Below, one piece after another: positions 37,481-47,892 of a stretch of 64,000 nucleotides of DNA. The DNA lies in contig PYSS01000056.1 in the NCBI GenBank assembly GCA_003049465.1, positions 124,001 through 188,000 of the forward strand. Direction: 5' to 3'. Position 1 is the first letter of the stretch; each line of letters opens with the position of its first letter. This stretch comes from Magnaporthiopsis rhizophila. Lineage: Eukaryota; Ascomycota; Sordariomycetes; Magnaporthales; Magnaporthaceae. Position numbers and translations under genes: made by a program. Under the pieces are notes generated by a model that searched no databases, was not told the origin of the DNA, and worked only from the letters and a program-made list of their open reading frames with translations.

Positions 37481-38230
37481 CTTTGCTGTGATGGCTTTTC
37501 TGCGTTCGAGAGCGGTGTATGAGGTATCAAAGTGTAGCGATTTGTTGTTATCTTCGTGAGAGGTCCCAAGGACCGCACTTCGTGAGGTTGGAAGAAACCA
37601 ATATGCGCGGGTATTATAAGTGGGGTATGAGAATCGAAAAAGTTGGTTGTTTGTTGTTAGTGAGGAAAACAGAAAAACTGGCTGGCACAGAAGAGCGAGA
37701 CAAAGGAGGGAGGCGTCAATTTATGCCCAGTTTGCGGTGGAGAAGGCCAGAATGCTGCCCAAAGAAGGTGCGCTGGATCGAACGATGAGGGCAGCTCGGG
37801 AACAAACTTGGAAGTTCCAGCAGCATCACGGCCTTGCCTGCAGCAGCTGGGCGCTGACGTCCCTGATCGGGCTCCCAAGTCAGAACCCCCTCGAAGCTCC
37901 TAGATGCTTGACGTAGTTTCCACGAGCCGAAGCCTTTGATTGGCCAGAATTGCAGCCAGAACCGCGCCTCACACCGCGGGGCAGGCGCGACTGGTGGCTG
38001 TGGCTTGACTCGCAGCCCAAAAAATCCAAGCGCCACTCCACCAATCAGCGGGGCTCGCGGGGCAGTCCCTGATTGCTTAGTTTGGTGGGGCCGACTGACG
38101 CTCGAGTGCCGCCGCCACAGTGGAGCTGGCATTCAATTGGAAGCTCTCCAGGCAAGGCTCTGTGAGCCGCGAGCTCCATCGCGAAATTTCTGGAGCGCCC
38201 ACAGCAGGCCATGCCCGCCAACAGCCCACG
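37481..38230. promoter_or_regulatory. Bidirectional promoter between hsp98 and the mL67 gene
   Basis: A 750-bp divergent spacer. For hsp98 (minus), a TTATAATA box lies at about 37612-37619. A CCAAT is seen on the plus strand at 37598-37602. A degenerate heat-shock-element array (TTC-GAG-TGG-GAA units at 5-bp spacing) lies at 37578-37597. The array has two perfect and two imperfect units, so it is only a candidate. A CCCCCT stress-type element lies near 37888. For mL67 (plus), two CCAAT boxes in opposite orientation lie at 37939-37943 (ATTGG) and 38041-38045. Confidence 0.5.
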
Positions 38231-39475
38231 ATGAACATCGCACCCGCGGCGGCGTCGCTCCTCCGCCTATCGGCCGGCCCGTCTCGCGTCAGCGTCCGCC
38301 ATGGCTCCCACCTGGCGCGCTACAAGAAGCCGCAGCCCGAAAAGTCCGGGTTCTGGCCCGGCCACGGCGAGAAGATCTGGGTCTTCAACAACATCGTCAC
38401 GGGCCAGGTAGTATACTCGACCAAGCCTGTGCTAGACGTAGGATGCTCCTCCCTCTGTCACTGCCTCGGTGGCTCTCGGCCTTGTCGATGTTGACATACC
38501 TGTACTCCGCAGTCAAACAGAGCCTTGAAGCAGCTGCCTTTTAACGGCAAGAAGACGAAGCCGGCAAAGCTGAGGAAAGACTACTGGAAGCCCATGGCCA
38601 TCATAAAGTTCCAGGAGGGCGATGGCGACATTGGCCGGTCCGTATTACAGAAGCTGCGCGAGTTCAGGCGGCTGCACGAGCTCTCGTGGGGCTACCAGAC
38701 CGATGAGTTCTATGCGATGAGCAAAAAGGATAGGGGCAAGGCGCTGAACAACCAAAAACCCAACACCGTCGCCGACATGGCTGCCGTGCTCGGTGGAGCC
38801 GGCAGGGGGAATCTGATCTGGAGGAAGCCGGAGGTAGAGGACGCAGACGCAGACGCAGACGCAGATGCGTCCGTTTCGGCGCCGGCGCCGGCACCGACTG
38901 CGACTGCGACTACGACGGCGACCGGGGGCGATTCTGCGTTGGCGACGGTGACCAAAGGCGATTCTGCCACGGCGACGGCGACCGAGGGTGACTCTGCGAC
39001 AACTACGGTGAAGGCAACCGAGGGCGACTCTGCGACGGCGACGGCGCCCAAAGGCGATTCTCTCAAGGCGACGGTCATCGAGGCCGATTCTGCGGTGCCC
39101 ACCGAGCAACCGCCGTCGGCGGATGCCGAGGAGGAGGAGGAGGTTGCGGCCGTCGTAGAGCGAAAACCGCCCTTCGCCGGCGCGACACTAGCGCACGTCA
39201 TGATCTTCTGGGCGACCAAACACGACGCGACGTTCGCCCAGGGCTGGCCCTCAAACGTCCACCACAAGCTGGGCCTCGAGACGGATGTCATAGAACCCGA
39301 GGTGGACGAGCTCGAGGAAGAATCGCTAGAGTCAAGCACTGAGGAGGCGAGCACCGAGGAGGAATTGCCGGAAGCAAGCACCGAGGCGGCAAGCACCGAG
39401 GACAGCGCTGCGCAGAGCCAGGAGAAGCCTCGCGCTCCAAGAAGCGCGGACACAGGAGCTGGTCCGTCGCCATGA
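38231..39475 (+). CDS. Mitochondrial ribosomal protein mL67 / Mhr1-like
   Basis: Exons 38231-38437 and 38513-39475 join in phase 0 (389 residues). Residues 1-25 are rich in Ala, Ser, Arg and lack acids, as in a mitochondrial presequence. The block KIWVFNNIVTGQVVYS, the LRKDYWKPMA block and the C-terminal segment ending HHKLGLE match the fungal Mhr1/mL67 family. Members are large-subunit mitoribosome proteins, and yeast Mhr1 has also been linked to mtDNA recombination. The yeast protein is about 226 residues. This one is longer because of an inserted low-complexity segment: Asp-Ala repeats (about 179-188), then five or six degenerate GDSATATATE-type repeats (about 208-264). A Glu/Ser/Thr tail also extends it. 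ATG 38231 was chosen because it directly starts the presequence. An upstream in-frame CTG/ATG-like start would add non-conserved residues. Confidence 0.85.
38838..39110 (+). repeat. In-frame tandem repeats inside the mL67 gene
   Basis: A hexanucleotide GACGCA array (38838-38870) codes for Asp-Ala repeats. It is followed by degenerate 30-nt units coding GDSATATATE-like decapeptides (38927-39100). All units keep the reading frame. Confidence 0.85.
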
Positions 39476-39704
39476 TTGCAATTTACCCGAAGAATCAGTC
39501 ACCTGAGGCTCGTGGGCGGGAGTGAGTGCGGGAAAGCGCCTGTATTCTACTGTGCATATAAAACCCTGATCATATACATGGAACAACATACCCCCCTAAG
39601 CAAACCGGGCGTCAGATCACACCCACTTCGCTTGCCAGTTTCCTTGCTTCCCATGATTTCCCCGCGCCTGTTCGTTTACCCGTCATCTATAACCTCTCGC
39701 TGCG

Positions 39705-41371
39705 TTAAACCTTGAGGGCGAACGACTTGAGATACTCATAATGGTCCACATTGGCGTCGACACATTCCCGGATGATCTTTTGGCCCTCCTCGCCATACTT
39801 TTCGAGCCACTCTTTGTTGTCCGACTCGGTAGTCGCCGTTTTCTGCACCACATTCGATTTCTGCATGGTCAGCAACCTATGCAAATTTCGACGGACCAAG
39901 CCAGGGATAAGGTAGGTACGCTTTCATAAAAAGAAACCTACACAGCTGTGAGTCCTCGGCTTGAGATGGGTGCTCCCAATGACGTCGTCATGGAACCCGT
40001 TCCACTTTGCAAACGCCCGGACGGCGTACCTCTGGTTCTCCTCGTCCTCCCACCTGAGCATGTCGGGGCTGTAGTCGATGCCGACCTCGCGGCAAAAGGC
40101 CTCGATGACGGCGGCGGGCTTGTCCAGCAGGTCGTCGGCGTCGACCACGGTGATGCTGACGGCACCGGACCCGGGGGAGGAGTCTGTCGAGGAGCCGGCC
40201 ATGTGGGGGCCGACGACGCCCTCGGCGCGCAGGTAGTCGAACAGCCTGCGCAGCTCGAGGTAGCCGGCCTCGCTCGGCATGAAGTTGGCGAAGCCCGTCA
40301 CCTTGCTCAGCGGCGGGATCGTGCACCGGTAGTAGGACGGGATGGACCGGCGCGGGTGCCGGATCAGGAAGGTGAAGTGGAACTTGCGGAGCTCCTCCAG
40401 CGGCAGCACGGTTGGGTTCTCCAGCTTGTGGGGGGCGGTGCCGTTGGTGTAAGTGCCATTGGTGCCGTTCGTGATCCCGTTGGTGGTGGCTACTCCATTG
40501 GTTACCATCCCGTTCGTCATGCCATTGGTACCATCGGTGGTGTCGTCTGTTCCGTTGGCGACGACGCCGTTGCTGCGAGCCCCGTTCACGCCGGCGCCGT
40601 TGGTGTGGCTCTGGGCTAGCGACGGCGCAATGGTCGCGGGCTTCCCATCCGGAGGCGAGAGGTAGTGGGTGATGTCCTTGATGAACAGCCTCTTGCCCTG
40701 TTTGCGGGTCAGCATGCTATTCCCGGACAGAACCGCCCGAGGGAAGCAAGAACCCTCGGATGACACCTTGTAACAGAGAGGACATCATGACAGCGGCTCC
40801 TGTTTTTCGAGCCCCAGCCGGGCAACGACGTACCTCTGGGACAGACGACTTCAGGCCGTCGAGGACATCCTTGTAAGTGACGTCGGAGAAGCCGCTCGAG
40901 ATCCTGGCGGCCTCGTCGTCCTCGTACCTGGACGACAGCCTCTCGGGGCCAAAGTAGAAGGCATCCCCGAACGGCTCGTGAGCGCACTCGAGGATATCAC
41001 GCCGAGTCATAAAGACCTAGGGTAGGTTGTACACGACAGGGATTTAATCGTGTCAGTTCAGACGACCAATGTTGTTGAACTCGGTCGGCGTCCGAGGGGC
41101 ATTTGGCGATAACGCCATCGCATCCACTTGTGTCATGATCTGCTTGCGCCATCGGGGAATCCCAGAGTAACCCCTTCCACGGGTAGCTGAAAATAAGCTT
41201 ATAAGACGGGACAGGGGGAACAAGCTGATGTGTAGCCAGATGCTATATAAAAAGGGGTATGCTTCCTCTTCCTCTTCTTCTTTCTCATCTCGATTCCTTA
41301 CTCACCCTCTCGAACGCGGTCGAGCAAGCGCGCGGATGCGTCGCCACGAAGATTGGCCTGGTCGACGACAT
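39705..41371 (-). CDS. Sulfotransferase-like P-loop protein
   Basis: Four exons on the minus strand: 41306-41371, 40834-41016, 39942-40697 and 39705-39860, all phase 0, 386 residues. The first exon, only 22 codons, starts MSSTRPIFVATHPRACSTAF. HPRACST is the PAPS 5'-phosphosulfate-binding loop. It reads directly into VFMTRRD of exon 2 across a 289-nt intron with a perfect GTGAGT donor. The second PAPS signature is LIRHPRRSIPS (194-204). The protein therefore resembles fungal sulfotransferase-like proteins, cytosolic and with no signal peptide. The substrate is unknown, and transferase activity is not certain. An insert at about 115-170, made of repeated (T)NG units, separates the two binding motifs. 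It converges with the mL67 gene, with 229 bp between stop codons. Confidence 0.8.
40437..40604 (-). repeat. In-frame TNG repeat insert in the sulfotransferase-like gene
   Basis: A degenerate array of ACCAAYGGN-type units codes for about 15 Asn-Gly pairs, several as NGT. It lies between conserved segments and looks like a slippage expansion of a surface loop. Confidence 0.8.
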
Positions 41372-43076
41372 GGCTTGTGTGTTCTGTTCCTTCCCGGTCG
41401 TCGGCAATGGTTGTCAGTTTTTTCCCAAGAGCTTCGTACGGCACACAAGAGCTTCCTCCAATGTGAAATTACAAAAAGCGATAGAGGAAACAGTCAGGAT
41501 CGAAAACAAGTATGAAATTTCGGGATGCGACCGAGGGCGGCTTCAAGAAGCTCTAGGGAAGACGGGGCGTTTTTGAGGGGACGGTGCTGTTTTCAGAGTT
41601 TTGCTAGAGCTTCCCGGGTCCGTGGCAAAATCAACATACTCGCACACTTTTGGGGCATACCTTTTTCCTTTCCAACCAAACACGATCGAAGGCTGCCTGC
41701 TTGATTTTTTCCCTCATGTATCCTTCCCTTATCACCCCTCTCCCTCTTTTTTTTCCTCTCTCTCTGTCCTGGGGTCCTTGTTCTGGTTCGCAGGGGTGGT
41801 ACAAATACATCCAATGACAGGGCGTTTGGCTCTTTTCAGCTTCCACTTTTCCTTGCCTCGCTTGAGGGATGTCACTCTGCTTGACTTGTCCGCTGGACAA
41901 AGTACAGGGTCACTGTACCTTGGCGTCTGAAATTCGGGCTCGTCTGACTTGACTTCTTTCGGGGTGGAAAAGCAGTTTTGCGCCGCAGATATGGAACCGA
42001 CAACCCCAGCCTCAGCTTCTATTGGCGAGGATAGCTGCCCTCCTGCCGGGCGGATGGATAAAGGAAGAGCTCCCTACGAGAAAAGCAACCTACTCGCCTA
42101 TCTCTGGCAAGTGTACATGGAACACACACTTTTGCAGATCGAGCGTGGGGGATCTTGGACACTGTGACACTCAAGATACATCACGACGCCTCAAAGTACT
42201 TTGTCGCTGTGCGCTGTGTTTGGTCCTCGAAAGCACCTGAAGGAAGAAACCTCGCTCCCATAAAAGTAATTTTCCTCGCTCCCATTAAAGTAATTCCCAC
42301 GCTCCCATCCGTTGCCTTTTTTATTTTATCTTTTTTACACTGTTCCATCATTTCCAACCGAAGTGCCGTCCCTTCCGCAAAACTTCAACACTTTCCCAGA
42401 GTCCCTCTCGTCAGCGCCCCACTCCTCCCATGCAGCCTGAGCGCCCTATAACGTCACCACTCCATCAGAATGGGAACCGAATCAAGCCCCCCATGCGCGG
42501 GTGCGTGGGGTGGCCGTGTTACATGCACCTATCGGATGTCGTCGGTCTGACGAATTGGAGGGTCCCCCAAGAGAAACGTGCTGCGGCGTAGGCGTCATGG
42601 AATATTGGATACCTGGGACTACATATGCAAAGCCGCAATAAAACCAAGGAACGCACGTGTTGGTAAGCCAATCGGCCATTCGACAAAAATGGGCATTTTT
42701 GGGGCAGGAAGAACAGTGTCCCGGATCACTAGTGCCTACCAGAAGCATCTGCGTGACATCGAGAACGGCTAGATAGAGCGTCTGGGAGGCCGGCACGTCA
42801 TGTGATTGGCATCAACCGAGAGGAGCACCGTCCATCCCGCATGAGATTCTGGGAGAGAGGGTGTGCTGATGGAGAATGGATGGTATGGGTTTTGCAGTTT
42901 AGATCTCGCTAGCCCATCCCATGACCCATGATACTATCTATGCATGCCATCCCGCGACCCGACACGCGCCCAGGAAAGAGATGGAGTAATAATAATTTGT
43001 ACCGACTTTTCGCCTGCCATCACGGGATAGATCAGTCTAGGTAGATATGGTATGTACTAGCACGAAGAGCAACGAA
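41372..43076. other. Intergenic region between sulfotransferase-like gene and CTR9
   Basis: About 1.7 kb. It holds the promoter of the minus-strand sulfotransferase-like gene and the 3' flank of CTR9. No gene is supported. A 24-bp tandem repeat lies at 42251-42309 and T/C-rich tracts at about 41700-41765. Confidence 0.55.
42251..42309. repeat. 24-bp tandem repeat, 2.4 copies
   Basis: Units beginning CTCGCTCCCAT start at 42251 and 42275. Both continue WAAAGTAATT. A partial third copy (CGCTCCCAT) begins near 42300. Confidence 0.8.
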
Positions 43077-46000
43077 TCACTCGTCGTCGTCATTGTCACC
43101 CATCGTCGTGTCCGCCGCCGCAGCCGCCCGAGGTGAGGCACCACCACCCTCGTCCCCATCCTCGTCGCTCTCGTCCAGCACCCGACCGCCACCCCTCCGG
43201 GATCGTTTCGGCCGCGATACGGCGCCGTCATCGTCGTCGTTGTCCTTGGGGCTGGCATCGCCGTCGACCTCCATACGGTCGTCTGAGTCGTTGCTGCCCC
43301 TACCGCTCTTCCTCGAGCGCCGTTCGCGACTGCGGTTGCCTTCGTCGGCATCCGAGTCCTCTGGAGTCGTGAGCCTATCGTTCTCCAGGTCCTTTTCGGC
43401 CCGGTCGAGAGCGTCATAGTCATCGTTGCCGTCCTCATCGCTGTCCACCACGATCTCGGCAGACTTGTACTTGGCGTTCTCCTTCTTCGTCGTGAGCCGC
43501 CGCTTCTTCTTGGGCTGCCTCTCATCGTCAGACTCGTCGTCTCCGCTCTTGTCCGCCTTCTTCTTGCGCGACCGCCCGCCGCCGCCCCTGCCTGCCCGCG
43601 GCTCGCGCGGCTCCGACCGCGCCGCCGCCTTGCGCTTGCGCTTGACCTTCTCGCCCGTCTCCGAATCCGTCGTCATCTCGGCCGCCTCGCGCGCCCTCTC
43701 AGCCGCCATCCGCTGCTCCGCCAGCTTCTGGTCCCGCGCCTTGATTTCCTCACGCTCCTTGCGGATTTTCTCCTGCCGCTCCCGCTCCGCATCGAGTGCC
43801 TTCTGTTTCTCTTCCTCTCGCCTCTTCAACTCCTCCTGCCGCTTCTGCTTAGCCGCCTCGAGCTTCTCCTTGTTCTTCTCCTCGTACTCCTTCTGGCTTG
43901 CCATCGCCCGTTCCAGCTGCTTCCTCTGCGTGTTGCGCGCCATGCTCGCGCGCTGCTCCACGTCCTGTTTCGGGTAGGGTGTCTGTGGGTGTTTCGCGAT
44001 CTCGTCCAAAGCCACAATCGCCGCCTCCAGACCCGCTGCCGCATCCTGCAATTGCTCAAGAGAGCGCTGTGTTTCGCTGAGACCGTTGATAGTGGTCGCA
44101 AGCTGAATCTGCACGAACGCAACGTTGAACTTGAAGTGAACTTGCTCAGGGGCGACATCAAGAGCCTTGAAGGGATACCCGTATTAGCTTGCCGGCCATC
44201 GAGCCACATGGGCCATCTGCGCCAAACATTCTCCAAACTCACCTTCTTCGCGCATTCAAGTGCCATCTGGTACGCGTCGAGATCGCGCTCCGAGCGAGCC
44301 TTGTTCAGCCAGGTTCTACCAAGGCATGCCAAGATGCTGGGATCATTTGCCTTTCCCTCTTTGGCGAGAGCCGCTTCGTAGTTTTCAATCGCCTTGGTGA
44401 ACTGCCGCAGCTCGGCAAAGATGTGGCCCAGGTTGACATAGACCTGAGCATCCTTGATGGTGTCGCGGACGCTCAGGAATATGGGAAGCGCATTCTTGTG
44501 GTCCTTTCTGTCCTCAACCAGGGCGATCGCAATTCCCTGGGCAGCGTATGCATTTTTGGGGTCCAGTTGCAATGCCTTCTCGAAAAATTCAACCGCTCGG
44601 TTGTAGGTGGCGCTCCTCTTGGCTTTATCCTGGTCCGTCTCGCGTCGCATCTCCCTCGCTGATGCCAGGTACAGATTGCCCATGCCAACAAGCGCATAGC
44701 AGTCATGCTTGTCGTAATGTTGCAGCGTGTGTCGGTAATGGCGGAGCTCGGGATCGTCTGCGATGTTCGCCTGGCGTTTCCTCGAGTGGACTTTGCCAAG
44801 ATACCAGCCGTACAGCGCTCGCACCTCCAGGTCAGCCGGATGCTCCTGGTAGAGCTTGGCGACGGCGTCCGGGCCTTCTTTGTTGGGATGCTTGCGCAGC
44901 TTCAAGTAGGCCATGCGGGTCTTGGCGTCCGTGTAGTCATCGTGGCGCTTGAGTAGGCCCTCGTAGACTTCAATGGCTTGGTCGGAAAGGCCGCGAGCCT
45001 CATAGCTTCGGCCCAGATTGTAGCTGATGGTTGTGACCAGTGCGTCGGTGTCCATCTGCTCATCCCCTTCCTGGATGCGCATACAGGCACCGAGTGCGGC
45101 CTCGAACATATCACTGGCGATTTCGTGCCTCTCGTTCTGTGAGTGAAAGCAGCCGATGTTGTTCAGCAGCTGCGGCGGCAGGAGCTTCCGAACGGCGGCG
45201 CGTAGCTCTGCCTCGTCCTCAATGCCAGTCGGCCTGTCGGCCTCCGGAATCTGCTCCGTCTCCAGCTGCTCGACCTGCTGCAGGCACTGGAGTGCCCTGT
45301 CGGGGTTGTCAACTTCATAGAGCCGAGCAAGGCTCAGGAGAACAGACGCATCCGGCGCCAGATTCTTTTTGGTGTCTTTCCAGGCGGCCCTCACGCCCTC
45401 CAGCAGGCTGATCGCCTTCTTCACCTCTCCCGATTTGTCCTCCTTGACAGTTGCGTACTGGTTCGCAAACACCTCCTCTGCATAAAGAGTTCCTAGCAGG
45501 ATCATGGCCTCGTAGGTTCTAGACTGCTGAATCATCTTCTCGAGTCGAAGCTTGGCCTCACCGAGGTCTTCCTTCACGACAGAAAGCTGCGCTGCGCCAA
45601 ATTTGGCTGGCAAATAGCCACGCTCGGTCCCGCCCCTCGCATCATCGGACCGTCGGTAGTAGTCGGATGCCTTGTCGACGTCCCCTTCGTAATGCTCCTT
45701 GCGAGCAAGCAGATACCAACCATCACTAGCAATGGCGTTGACGTCGGTGAACTGGATCGCCTTGTGCGCCAGAGAATCCACATTCCGGAACGACTTCCTC
45801 GATAGAAAGTAGCCCGCAAAGGTAGCACATGTGAGAGGAAGGTCCTTGCTGAGCTTGAAAGACTTTTGTGTGTACTCGGTCATGGCCTTCTTATACAGCC
45901 GGATGAACTCTGGGCTGTTGGTGGGGGCCTGGCCGCTGGCGTCCAGATAGTAGAGGCCGAGCAAGATGTTGGCCGTCTTGGAATCCGGGTTGATCTCGAG

Positions 46001-46834
46001 GCAACGCTCCCAAGCAACCTTCGCATCGTCTTTGTATCCCAGCTGCCAGAAGCAAGCTCCAATGCCGAGGCGCGGGTCCGGGTCGACCATGTCGGGCATC
46101 CGTTGGAGCACGTCCTGGTAGCCAGCCAGAGCTTCGGCGTACTTGCCCAGAGAAAACAGCGCCCTCGACTTGCCCATGACGGCTAGCATATTCTTTCCCT
46201 GCGACACCCTGATGGCATCCTCGAACGACTTGAGCGCGGAGCGCAGCAGATCCGCCTTGGCAGCGTCGACCGGGCCGGACTGGCCAGACTTCATGGGCAC
46301 CTGCAGCGATGCACGGAGGAGGTAAAGAACTCCGCGAGCGAGGAAGAGCGGAGGGAATGCCGGGTTGATCCGCGACGCCTCGTTTAGGGTCGAGGTGGCA
46401 AGCTGCAGGTAGTACTCCTTGGTCTTCGCCTCGGAGGCGAGGATACCCTCCGGGGCGAGGCGGGGCGCCTCGCGGCTCTTCCAGAGGTACATCCAGCACA
46501 GACAGCTGACGAGGCCAAGCTTCTCTCTCGGGTTCTGGACCTGCATCGCGCTCCCACCGCGCGTCAGGACCTCGATGGCGCAGTCGATCTTGTTCAGCTT
46601 TGCATAGGCCAGCGCGACGGCCATCCAGTACGTGCGCGCGGCGCTCTCGTTCTCGAAGAGATCGCAAAGATCGGTGGGGTCGTCGACGAGGTCCTCGAGG
46701 TTGATCTCGACGGCCTCGTCCTCGTCTTGGACGGGGACATCGATAGCGGTTGGTACGTCGGAGAAACGCTTGCTGATGTACTGCGACGCAGCGCCGCCGC
46801 CGTTAACGCCGCCGTTCTGTGTTGATTGCGACAT
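43077..46834 (-). CDS. CTR9: CTR9, TPR subunit of the Paf1 transcription elongation complex
   Basis: Two exons, 44244-46834 up to base 44243 inclusive, then 43077-44165 (intron 44166-44242, GTGAGT donor, GCTAAT branch). The product has 1226 residues. From about 60 to 900 it is a tetratricopeptide superhelix with many TPR motifs. The spliced junction reads CAKK-ALDVAPEQVHFKFN, a conserved CTR9 segment. A Lys/Glu/Arg-rich coiled coil (about 920-1040) and a highly charged Ser/Asp tail with KKKRR-type nuclear signals follow. CTR9 is the scaffold of Paf1C, which travels with RNA polymerase II and promotes H2B ubiquitination, H3K4/K36 methylation and elongation. Length and domain order match fungal orthologues. 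Nothing is truncated. Confidence 0.95.
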
Positions 46835-47892
46835 CCTTGGAGATGGTTATGGGGGTGACGGTTGGGGGAGAGAGGGAGGGGGAGTCGAGGATGGTCGACG
46901 ATCCTCTTGCTTCTGGTTATAACATGGGGAGCTCCAACAGGCGTCAATTAGGTTTGGATAGTTTCGAAATAAAAACCGAACCCCATCAGATGAGCACCCA
47001 GACTATCTGTCCGTGTGGCAGTTTAGTTGGGATAGAGCGGGTTATCACGGGCGCGGTCGCTGGTGCTGTCGCGAGATGTTTTTTCGGATTCGAGGCTGCT
47101 CAGATTATTTTCAGACGAGGCTGCACTGGCGCGTGGTCGGCATGCAATCCAGCGACGCAGGCGCGACCGGCTGCAACCCTAGCATTGGATCCCTGCACAG
47201 CGCAGCCCCCTGCGCCAAGGTGCTTCATTACCTAACCGCGAACTACGAATCAGGCAACATCTTTTCCTCCTAGGCCGCATACGCCCATTTGCTTCACTTC
47301 CTGCTACGCTCGTGTGCAAACCTCTCTCTATATCCAAGACCGTGTTATTTAGGAACACTCCTATCTGCATAATGTATTCGTTTCGGCAACGAGTTAGTCT
47401 TGTAGGAACCGCACGCGTCTCAATAGCCGTACTCAACCTCCGTTCCAGTTGGGAACACCTCGAGGATGAGAAGGGCAAGAAGCAAATATGGAATCCATCA
47501 AGGTATTTAGTGATACTTTGCCACCCCATTGGCTTTTAAATATCGGATGTTCGAATTAGTGGCTGGGGCAGGAATTGCGTGCTCCCTCGAGATGTGGCGG
47601 GAGAGTGAGGATGGATGCAGCAGTCAACCTGAACGAACAAACATCCTCCATCCCAAAATCCACGGGCTAGGACCGCTCTGCCGCACCTTCCTTCCACACC
47701 CCCACTGATAGCCGCTTCAACAAAAACATCTCTGATCGAGTGTCTCCTCCTGACAGGATCCCCCTGTTCCGTTCCATCTCCAGCTCCCAATGGATCATCT
47801 CGTCCGATCATCACCAATTTTGCCTGACCTCTCTGCCCTCCTAACGCACCATCAGCCGTAGTGACAGCACAACCCACCAACCCGTCGCAGCC
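46835..47892. promoter_or_regulatory. Divergent intergenic region CTR9 / membrane protein gene
   Basis: About 1.06 kb between two divergent genes. It should hold both promoters and leaders. No RNA gene or ORF is supported. The bases next to the CTR9 start are G-rich on the plus strand (C/T-rich on the coding strand), as expected of a fungal leader. Confidence 0.5.
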
